Shown here in pieces: positions 1 through 4,460 of a DNA stretch of 5,296 bases. This DNA comes from JBQTIP01 sp052388025. GTDB lineage: Bacteria > Actinomycetota > UBA4738 > HRBIN12. Every line of letters starts with the position of its first letter. Within the stretch, counting starts at the first letter, position 1. The translations under genes and the position numbers were made by a program. The stretch spans positions 1 to 5,296 of the forward strand of contig JBQTIP010000042.1 in NCBI GenBank assembly GCA_052388025.1, read 5' to 3'. The notes under the pieces were generated by a model. The model was given only the letters and a program-made list of their open reading frames with translations, ran no database searches and was not told the DNA's origin.

Positions 1-1198
1 CGAGCGCCGCCTCGGCCTCCCGTACTGCGTCCCAGACGGGCTCGCAGCCCTCGAGCCTCGATGGCTCGGCCACCGGCACGTTCTCGAGCACCTGGGGGAA
101 CCGCCTCATGCACGCGGCCAGCTCCCCAACCGACAGGCCTCGCTTGGCGGCGATCGACAGGAACTTGACGGCCGTGAGGATGCCGTCTCCCGTGGTCGCG
201 TGCTCTGCGAAAATGATGTGGCCGGACTGCTCCCCGCCGATCGCGGCGCCCGTCCGCCTCATCTCCTCGAGCACGTGGCGGTCCCCAACCCTCGCTGAGA
301 TCACGGCGATGCCCGCTTCCTCCATGGCTCGATGGAAGCCGAGGTTGGCCATCACCGTCGTAACCACGGTGCTCTCCGCGAGGTGTCCTTCGCGCTGAAG
401 CTCCAGCGCGCAGGCGGCGAGCACGTGGTCACCGTCGATGACGTTGCCGGCGGCATCGGCGAACACCGCCCGGTCGGCATCACCGTCGTGGGCGACCCCG
501 GCGTTCGCTCCCAAACGGAGGACCTCCTCGGCCACGATCTCGGGATGGAGGGCCCCGCAGCCCGCGTTGATGTTCCCGCCGTCGGGCGCGTCGAAGATCG
601 GGTGCACCTCGGCCCCGAGACGACGAAGGACTTCGGGCGCGACTTGCGACGCGGCGCCGTTGGCGCAATCCACGACGACCCGCATGCCTGTGAGCGGGGC
701 CTCCGCAACCCCGGTGACATGCTCGAGGTAGCGTTCCTCGCCCTCGCCGAGCGCCACTAGGCTGCCCGGAGCCGCGCCCGCGCCGTCGGGCACGGGCTCG
801 CTCAGCGCCCGCTCCATCTCGTCCTCGAGCTCGTCCGGCAGCTTGTATCCGGTTGACCCGAAGAACTTGATGCCGTTCCACTCGGGCGGGTTGTGTGACG
901 CCGAGATCACGACGCCGGAGACGGCGCCGAGCTCGCGCGTGAGGAACGCCACGGCCGGGGTCGGCTGGATCCCAGCCACGATCGCGTCTGCCCCGGCCCC
1001 GCGGATGCCCGCTACCAGCGCGCCCTCGAGCGCCCTCCCCGACGCCCGGGTGTCCCGTCCGACCAGGAACGTGAGGCGACCGTCGCCGTGCTTTCCGAGC
1101 ACCGCGACCGCCGCCCGGCCCAGCCGGCCGGCCAGCTCCGCCGTCAGGTCGCGCCCGAACACGCCGCGCACGCCGTCGGTCCCGAACAGGCGTCCCAT
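1..1198 (-). CDS. glmM: Phosphoglucosamine mutase GlmM, 3'-truncated by window edge
   Basis: GlmM interconverts glucosamine-6-phosphate and glucosamine-1-phosphate in the cytoplasm, feeding UDP-GlcNAc for peptidoglycan. Reading from the ATG at 1198, the protein opens MGRLFGTDGVRG, the classic GlmM N-terminus. The catalytic phosphoserine loop is SASHNP (Ser101, codon 898-896), the metal-binding loop is DGDADR (residues 238-243), and the sugar-binding loop is GGEQSGH (321-327). About 399 residues are visible; the family is usually about 445, so only the last roughly 50 residues, with the phosphate-binding RxSGTEP loop, lie outside the window. The start is firm: the arsC stop codon TAG is in the same frame 15 bases upstream and no other start lies between. 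No clear Shine-Dalgarno precedes it, which suggests coupling to arsC translation. The 12-bp gap after arsC shows no terminator, so it is probably co-transcribed with the arsenic genes. Confidence 0.97.
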   Translation of the reverse strand, partial: MGRLFGTDGVRGVFGRDLTAELAGRLGRAAVAVLGKHGDGRLTFLVGRDTRASGRALEGALVAGIRGAGADAIVAGIQPTPAVAFLTRELGAVSGVVISASHNPPEWNGIKFFGSTGYKLPDELEDEMERALSEPVPDGAGAAPGSLVALGEGEERYLEHVTGVAEAPLTGMRVVVDCANGAASQVAPEVLRRLGAEVHPIFDAPDGGNINAGCGALHPEIVAEEVLRLGANAGVAHDGDADRAVFADAAGNVIDGDHVLAACALELQREGHLAESTVVTTVMANLGFHRAMEEAGIAVISARVGDRHVLEEMRRTGAAIGGEQSGHIIFAEHATTGDGILTAVKFLSIAAKRGLSVGELAACMRRFPQVLENVPVAEPSRLEGCEPVWDAVREAEAAL

Positions 1199-1210
1199 CG
1201 GACAGGAAGG

Positions 1211-1612
1211 CTACTTCACGAGCTGGTGCAGCAGCTCACCCACCCGTCGATCGATCTCGTCCCGGATCGGTCGCACCTCGTCGATCGTCTTCCCCGAGGG
1301 GTCCGGCAGATCCCAGTCGAGGTATCGCTTCGCCGGGTAGACGGGGCACGCGTCGCCGCAGCCCATCGTGACCACGACGTCGGCGGCGCGAACCGCCGGG
1401 TCGGTGAGCGGCTTGGGCGACCGCCCCGAGAGGTCGATGCCGAGCTCCATCATGGACGCGATCACGGCGGGGTCGATCTCGTCCGCCGGCGCCGTGCCGG
1501 CCGAGCGCACTCGGACACGACCCCGCGCGTGGTGGTCGAGGAGCGCCGCTCCCATCTGGCTACGCCCCGCGTTGTGAACGCAGACGAACAGGACGACCGG
1601 AGTCTTCGTCAG
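1211..1612 (-). CDS. arsC: Arsenate reductase, low-molecular-weight protein tyrosine phosphatase type
   Basis: Reduces arsenate to arsenite in the cytoplasm. The P-loop CVHNAGRS (Cys11, Arg17, a CX5R motif) lies at the N-terminus. A second motif, MGCGDACP (Cys85, Cys89), and the DLPDP general-acid loop near residues 101-105 follow. The length, 133 aa, fits the family. The upstream frame between the stop TGA (about 1670) and the P-loop has no ATG, GTG or TTG. The first in-frame ATG (1555) would remove the catalytic Cys. I therefore take CTG at 1612, which overlaps the TGA that would end the repaired arsM frame (CTGA) and has GGAGG six bases upstream. The first base of the CTG could instead be a sequence error. 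The electron donor is uncertain: Cys85/Cys89 resemble the redox pair of thioredoxin-linked enzymes, but related actinobacterial enzymes with a similar MGCGDxCP stretch may use mycothiol. Confidence 0.92.
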   Translation of the reverse strand: MTKTPVVLFVCVHNAGRSQMGAALLDHHARGRVRVRSAGTAPADEIDPAVIASMMELGIDLSGRSPKPLTDPAVRAADVVVTMGCGDACPVYPAKRYLDWDLPDPSGKTIDEVRPIRDEIDRRVGELLHQLVK

Positions 1613-1675
1613 GACTCCCCTCCGTGCTTGCCGGCCCTCACGATCGCGCCGTACATGCCCTCGGCCACCTCATGG
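1609..1675 (-). other. Out-of-frame C-terminal tail of arsM
   Basis: One frame over from the arsM frame, this stretch encodes HEVAEGMYGAIVRAGKHGGES once a single missing base is restored next to 1674-1675. It then stops with the TGA at 1611-1609. HxVAxGMxxAIVRA is the normal ending of bacterial ArsM, so the tail is conserved coding sequence displaced by a one-base deletion. The deletion could be a sequencing or assembly error in a short C run or a true mutation. Confidence 0.85.
1613..1623 (-). promoter_or_regulatory. Shine-Dalgarno of arsC (decides the CTG start)
   Basis: The minus strand reads GGAGGGGAGTC directly before the CTG at 1612. GGAGG at 1623-1619 is six bases from the CTG, an ideal spacing. 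It is more than 60 bases from the ATG at 1555, so it supports the upstream non-canonical start that keeps the catalytic P-loop. Confidence 0.7.
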
Positions 1676-2354
1676 TCGGGGTGACGCTGATCTCCTCGAA
1701 GCCGGCTGCCGTGAGCCCATCCCGATACTCGTCGAAGGACAGGGCGCCGGCGATGCAGCCCACGTACGACCCGCGCTCGGCTCGGTCCTCGGGGCTCAAC
1801 TCGTTCGAGGCCACGACGTCGCTGACGCCGATGCGCCCCCCCGGCCGGAGGACTCGGTGCATCTCGCGGAGCACGGCCGCCTTGTCGGCCGAGAGGTTGA
1901 TGACGCAGTTCGAGATGATCACGTCCACGGTCGAGGCCGGCAGCGGGACGGCCTCGATGAAACCCTTCAAGAACTCCACGTTGTCGACACCCGTCTCCGC
2001 CGCGTTCCTCAGAGCCAGGGCGAGCATCTCCTCCGTTATGTCGAGCCCGTGCACCTTGCCCTTCGGGCCGACGCGTCTCGCTGACAGCAGGACGTCGATG
2101 CCGCCCCCGGAGCCGAGGTCGAGGACGGTTTCGCCCTCCTTCAGCTCCGCCACCGCCGTCGGGTTGCCGCAGCCGAGGCTTGCGAGCAGGGCCTCCTCCG
2201 GCAGTCCCTCGCGCTCGGGCACGGGGTAGAGCTCCGAGCCGAAGCCGCCTGCGTCCCCGCAGCACGATCCCGGCCCGCATCCGCAGGTCGCCTGGGCGAC
2301 CGCCAGCGCGGCCTTCGCGTACCGTGTCCAGACCTCGTCACGCACGCCGGTCAT
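1638..2354 (-). CDS. arsM: Arsenite S-adenosylmethionine methyltransferase ArsM, frameshifted near its C-terminus
   Basis: Transfers methyl groups from S-adenosylmethionine to As(III), giving methylated and ultimately volatile arsenicals. The SAM-binding motif I, VLDLGSGGGID, is at residues 77-87. The three arsenic-binding cysteines expected for the family are present as Cys62 (LGCGNP), Cys150 (SNCVINLS) and Cys200 (CIAGAL). An extra Cys cluster, CGCGPGSCC, is at 24-32, as in many bacterial ArsM proteins. The start ATG at 2354 overlaps the arsR stop (ATGA), with GGAGGG six bases upstream. The frame as given is 238 aa and ends MRWPRACTARS, which does not look like the family. Restoring one C at the run opposite 1674-1675 gives ...TPTHEVAEGMYGAIVRAGK, the usual ending, and a 248-aa protein stopping at 1609. 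The catalytic core is complete either way, so activity may survive. Confidence 0.93.
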   Translation of the reverse strand: MTGVRDEVWTRYAKAALAVAQATCGCGPGSCCGDAGGFGSELYPVPEREGLPEEALLASLGCGNPTAVAELKEGETVLDLGSGGGIDVLLSARRVGPKGKVHGLDITEEMLALALRNAAETGVDNVEFLKGFIEAVPLPASTVDVIISNCVINLSADKAAVLREMHRVLRPGGRIGVSDVVASNELSPEDRAERGSYVGCIAGALSFDEYRDGLTAAGFEEISVTPTMRWPRACTARS

Positions 2355-2719
2355 CCCGATCCCTCCTCTTGCTGGAAAACCGAGGCCAACCGCTCGAGCG
2401 AAGCCCGGTTGACCGAGTAATAGGCCCAGACCCCTCGCTGCTCCCGCTGGAGCAGCCCGGCCGCGACGAGCTTCTTCAGGTGGAAGCTAACGGTCGGCTG
2501 GGCCAGCCCAAGCTCGGGGGTGATGTCGCACACGCACACGGGGGCATCGCTGTTCGCGAGCACGTTCATGATCAGGACACGATGCGGATCCCCGAGCGCC
2601 TTGAACAGGGTTGAGGTCGCCTCGGCTTCGTCCGGAGTCATCTCCGTCGCGGCCAGCGGGGCGCAGCACTCGGCCGCAGGGCGGGCCGTGGCCGATCGGA
2701 GCTCTCGAACGCTTCTCAT
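2351..2719 (-). CDS. arsR: ArsR/SmtB-family arsenic-responsive repressor
   Basis: A 122-aa winged-helix repressor that leaves its operator when As(III) binds cysteine thiolates. The fold is typical: FKALGDPHRVLIMNVL (39-54), then the recognition helix region LAQPTVSFHLKKLVAAGLL (72-90), and the wing REQRGVWAYYSVN (92-104). Likely metal ligands are CVC (Cys62, Cys64), equivalent to the ELCVCDL site of classical ArsR, and an N-terminal Cys pair, ECCAPL (Cys18, Cys19), as in corynebacterial-type ArsR that bind As(III) with an N-terminal CC plus one helix cysteine. I chose the ATG at 2719. The alternative ATG at 2827 would run through the operator and promoter and add 36 residues foreign to the family. 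GGAAGG lies nine bases upstream of 2719. It is first in the ars operon and overlaps arsM by ATGA. Autoregulation is expected from the tandem operators just upstream. Confidence 0.94.
   Translation of the reverse strand: MRSVRELRSATARPAAECCAPLAATEMTPDEAEATSTLFKALGDPHRVLIMNVLANSDAPVCVCDITPELGLAQPTVSFHLKKLVAAGLLQREQRGVWAYYSVNRASLERLASVFQQEEGSG
2355..2366 (-). promoter_or_regulatory. Shine-Dalgarno of arsM inside the arsR 3' end
   Basis: GGAGGG at 2366-2361 on the minus strand is six bases from the arsM ATG and lies within the last codons of arsR. With the ATGA stop-start overlap it indicates coupled translation of repressor and methyltransferase. Confidence 0.75.
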
Positions 2720-2727
2720 TCCCGCTT

Positions 2728-2757
2728 GCCTTCCATCGATAACCGTCGATGGAAGGC
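2728..2757. promoter_or_regulatory. ArsR operator O1, perfect palindrome
   Basis: Two 12-bp arms, GCCTTCCATCGA (2728-2739) and TCGATGGAAGGC (2746-2757), are perfect inverted repeats around a 6-bp spacer, TAACCG. ATCGA-N6-TCGAT matches the general dyad form of ArsR-family sites. It covers the proposed -10 element and start point of the arsR promoter, so bound repressor would block transcription. The repressor identity is inferred from position and family, not shown. Confidence 0.85.
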
Positions 2758-2782
2758 TATGGCTTCCATCGATAAACGTCAA
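2754..2782 (-). promoter_or_regulatory. Promoter of the arsR-arsM-arsC(-glmM) operon
   Basis: Minus-strand TTGACG (2782-2777), a 17-bp spacer and TAGCCT (2759-2754) form a sigma-70-type promoter. Initiation would fall near 2747, giving a leader of about 28 nt before the arsR ATG. The -35 lies in O2 and the -10 in O1, so both operators occlude it. Confidence 0.7.
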
Positions 2783-2787
2783 TGCGT
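2763..2787. promoter_or_regulatory. ArsR operator O2, imperfect second copy
   Basis: CTTCCATCGATAAACGTCAATG (2763-2784) repeats the O1 core at 2730-2751 with 20 of 22 bases identical, offset by exactly 33 bp (about three helical turns). The right arm is degraded: only 5 of 9 positions pair. It overlaps the -35 hexamer and spacer of the arsR promoter. It is probably a weaker site allowing side-by-side or cooperative binding on the same DNA face. Confidence 0.75.
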
Positions 2788-2825
2788 TGCAAGGAGGGAT
2801 GTTCGGAAGGTGAAAGAATCGGGCC

Positions 2826-3098
2826 ATGGCACCACTCTACGAGGAGCTCGTTCGCCTTTACTCGACCGCGTCGATCACCGACGGGTACCTGGCCAAGGGG
2901 AGGCTGGAGGCCGAAGGGATCCCCGTCCTCGTGAAGGGCGAGGGTGAGGGCCCCTATCGGATGGGCCCCGTGCATCTTTGGGTCCCCGCGGGACTCGAGA
3001 TCCAGGCTCGCATGATCCTCGATGCCGTGCAGGACGGCAGCATCGAGGCGTCGCTCGAGAGCGAGAGCTTCGCCGAAGACGTCGGCGACGAGCAATAG
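2826..3098 (+). CDS. Small DUF2007-like protein
   Basis: A 90-aa soluble protein of unknown function, the only plus-strand gene here. The pattern LYSTASITDGYLAKGRLEAEGIPV (11-34), followed by GPVHLWVPAGLEIQARMIL (47-65), fits the DUF2007 (putative signal-transducing) fold: a short beta-alpha-beta unit with the characteristic 'leaeGIPv' turn and a hydrophobic VP strand leading into an 'A..iL' helix. The C-terminus (72-90) is acidic. There is no signal peptide or membrane segment. ATG 2826 is the first start after an in-frame TGA at 2811. The ribosome site is weak: GGAAGG at 2805-2810 is 15 bases away. It diverges from arsR across the operator region and converges on rpsI with 13 bp between stops. 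Whether arsenic controls it is unknown; the operators lie 40-100 bp upstream, but I see no good plus-strand promoter. Confidence 0.8.
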   Translation: MAPLYEELVRLYSTASITDGYLAKGRLEAEGIPVLVKGEGEGPYRMGPVHLWVPAGLEIQARMILDAVQDGSIEASLESESFAEDVGDEQ

Positions 3099-3111
3099 TG
3101 ACGAGTTCCGC

Positions 3112-3495
3112 TTACCGCTTGGAGAACTGCGGCGCCTTGCGAGCCTTCTTCAACCCATACTTGCGACGCTCCTTCTCGCGGGCGTCGCGTGTCAGGTAGC
3201 CCTCCTTCTTCAGGACCGGGCGGAGCTCTGGGTCGAGCTCGATCAGAGCGCGGGCGATGCCGAGGCGGAGGGCGCCCGCCTGCCCGCTGATGCCGCCGCC
3301 CTCGATGCGAGCGAGGACGTCGAAATCCTTCTCCCTGCCGACCAGGCGAAGGGGTGATGTGACGACCATGCGGTGGGCTCGCGTGGGGAAGTAGTCCTCG
3401 AGGGTCCGTCCGTTGAGCTGGAACTCACCGGCGCCCGGCCGCAGGCGAACCCTGGCCACGGCCTCCTTCCGGCGTCCCGTGATGATGTCGGCCAC
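3112..3495 (-). CDS. rpsI: 30S ribosomal protein S9
   Basis: A 127-aa component of the small-subunit head whose C-terminal tail reaches the P-site tRNA. The start MADIITGRRKEAVARVRLRPG, the GGGISGQAGALRLGIARAL segment (66-84) and the ending KYGLKKARKAPQFSKR are all diagnostic, including the terminal SKR that contacts tRNA. It starts with GTG at 3495, directly after the rplM TAG. The Shine-Dalgarno GGAGGAGGG at 3511-3503 is seven bases upstream, inside the rplM tail. It is co-transcribed with rplM. No hairpin with a T-run follows its stop, and the next gene is convergent. Confidence 0.98.
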   Translation of the reverse strand: MADIITGRRKEAVARVRLRPGAGEFQLNGRTLEDYFPTRAHRMVVTSPLRLVGREKDFDVLARIEGGGISGQAGALRLGIARALIELDPELRPVLKKEGYLTRDAREKERRKYGLKKARKAPQFSKR

Positions 3496-3511
3496 CTATT
3501 CTCCCTCCTCC
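3496..3511 (-). promoter_or_regulatory. Shine-Dalgarno of rpsI within rplM
   Basis: GGAGGAGGG at 3511-3503 is seven bases before the GTG start of rpsI. The same bases encode the Glu-Glu-Gly of the L13 C-terminus, and TAG and GTG abut. This arrangement favours coupled synthesis of L13 and S9. Confidence 0.8.
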
Positions 3512-4200
3512 TTCTTCGCCCTGCGGGTCCGAGGCGCCTTGCTCTCGGGGGTCGCCGCGGTCTTGCGCGCCCCCTTGGCTGAGGTCCGCTTCGCCCTGGC
3601 GGCGGACTTGACAGGCGCCCGTTTGGCGGTAGTCCGCTTGGCGGCGCCGGCGCGCTTGGCCGCCGCCGGCTTCGTCCCCGCGGGCTTGGCCGGAGCCCGC
3701 TTCTTCGGGGCTTTCGGCTCGGGAGCGCTCTTGCGCTCCGGCTTCGGAAGGCCGCTCCAGGCCGGGAACTCACCGGGCTTGAGCGCGACCGGCCGCTGGG
3801 CGGCGTGCGGGTGCTCGGGACCCTCGTAGACCTGCAGCTTCCTCGCCATCGCCCGGCCGAGGCTGTTCTTCGGAAGCATGCCCTTGATGGCCTTCTCGAC
3901 GGCGAAAGCCGGCCGCTCGGCCAGCAGTCGCGCGTACCCGGTGGCGGTGATGCCGCCGGGGTACCCGGAGTGGCGGTAGGCGATCTTCGTGTTCTCCTTG
4001 CCCCCGGTGAGGCGGATGTCCCTGGCGTTCAGCACGACTACATGGTCGCCGGTGTCCGCGTGCGGTGCGTAGATGGGCTTGTGCTTCCCCCGGAGGATCT
4101 GGGCCACGTGGGACGCCAGGCGGCCCAGCACCACGCCGCCGGCGTCGATCACGTACCAGCGTCGTTCGATGTCGCGCGGCTTCGGTGAGTAGGTCTTCAT
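3496..4200 (-). CDS. rplM: 50S ribosomal protein L13 with a basic C-terminal extension
   Basis: A large-subunit assembly protein binding 23S rRNA. Residues 1-150 are a standard L13: MKTYSPKPRDIERRWYVIDA, GRLASHVAQILRGKHKP (26-42), YRHSGYPGG (75-83), KGMLPKNSLGR (106-116) and VYEGPEHPHAAQ (124-135). The family normally ends near residue 145-150. Here a further 84 residues (151-234, bases 3750-3499) follow, almost wholly Lys, Ala, Pro, Arg and Thr, with repeated AKRA/AKRT units and an acidic EEGE end. The composition resembles the histone-H1-like tails seen on some actinobacterial DNA-binding proteins. I chose ATG 4200 because it gives the canonical N-terminus; an in-frame ATG at 4260 would add 20 unrelated residues and sits upstream of the predicted transcription start. 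The ribosome site is weak. Lead gene of the rplM-rpsI operon. Confidence 0.97.
   Translation of the reverse strand: MKTYSPKPRDIERRWYVIDAGGVVLGRLASHVAQILRGKHKPIYAPHADTGDHVVVLNARDIRLTGGKENTKIAYRHSGYPGGITATGYARLLAERPAFAVEKAIKGMLPKNSLGRAMARKLQVYEGPEHPHAAQRPVALKPGEFPAWSGLPKPERKSAPEPKAPKKRAPAKPAGTKPAAAKRAGAAKRTTAKRAPVKSAARAKRTSAKGARKTAATPESKAPRTRRAKKEEGE
3499..3750 (-). repeat. Low-complexity Lys/Ala/Pro-coding tail of rplM
   Basis: This stretch encodes degenerate units such as AKRAG, AKRTT, AKRAP, AKRTS and AKGAR at irregular 5-9 residue spacing. The units are not exact DNA copies, so they look maintained at the protein level rather than freshly duplicated. The codons are GC-ended like the rest of the gene, which argues against a frameshift artefact. 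Confidence 0.75.
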
Positions 4201-4460
4201 GACGTGGACAATGCCGGCCAGGGACGGCCGACGCCCCATGCTACGTGCGGAAACGCTCACGCGTCAAAGGCCTCGGGCGAAAGGAAGAGGCACGGCCCCG
4301 AAGGTTGGACGCGCTTGCCACCATGCCCGCCCCGGATCGCTCCCCCCGTCCAACCGACCGGCCGCGGACTTCGGCGGAGGGTGGGCCCGGTCTATTCGAC
4401 GTGCAGAAGGCCATCCGGAGCCGTCCTGCGTTACGGCTTTCAATCCCGACGGTCAGGCCA
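4201..4460. other. Intergenic region between fic and rplM
   Basis: No convincing gene lies here; open frames on either strand have no recognisable protein character or ribosome site. It holds the rplM promoter at its left end and one 9-bp inverted repeat, GGTTGGACG (4303-4311) and CGTCCAACC (4347-4355), with a 35-bp loop. I see no T-rich terminator for fic and no tRNA or rRNA. Confidence 0.7.
4238..4267 (-). promoter_or_regulatory. Promoter of the rplM-rpsI operon
   Basis: Minus-strand TTGACG (4267-4262), an 18-bp spacer and TAGCAT (4243-4238) form a good sigma-70-type promoter. The start point would be near 4231, leaving a leader of about 30 nt before the rplM ATG. It has the same -35 hexamer as the arsR promoter. 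Confidence 0.65.

Noticed and set aside
1220..1237. Hairpin GAGCTG-N6-CAGCTC at the end of arsC as a terminator
   Set aside because: The 6-bp stem lies within coding sequence and no T-run follows, so it is unlikely to stop transcription before glmM.
1211..1555. arsC starting at ATG 1555
   Set aside because: It would delete the CX5R catalytic P-loop that is intact immediately upstream in the same frame.
332..1684. Several long plus-strand open frames across glmM, arsC and arsM
   Set aside because: They are mirror frames of well-recognised minus-strand genes, with Arg/Ala/Pro-rich low-information translations and no family features.
2720..2827. Extended arsR start at ATG 2827
   Set aside because: It would place the operators and promoter inside the coding region and add 36 residues not seen in ArsR; ATG 2719 fits the family length and has a usable ribosome site.
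3413..3829. Plus-strand open frame opposite the L13 tail
   Set aside because: It is a mirror of the Lys/Ala/Pro repeat region; its Ala/Leu/Gly-rich translation is a composition artefact rather than a membrane protein.
4201..4260. Extended rplM start at ATG 4260
   Set aside because: The added 20 residues are unlike L13, and the start lies upstream of the predicted transcription start; MKTYSPK at 4200 is the canonical N-terminus.
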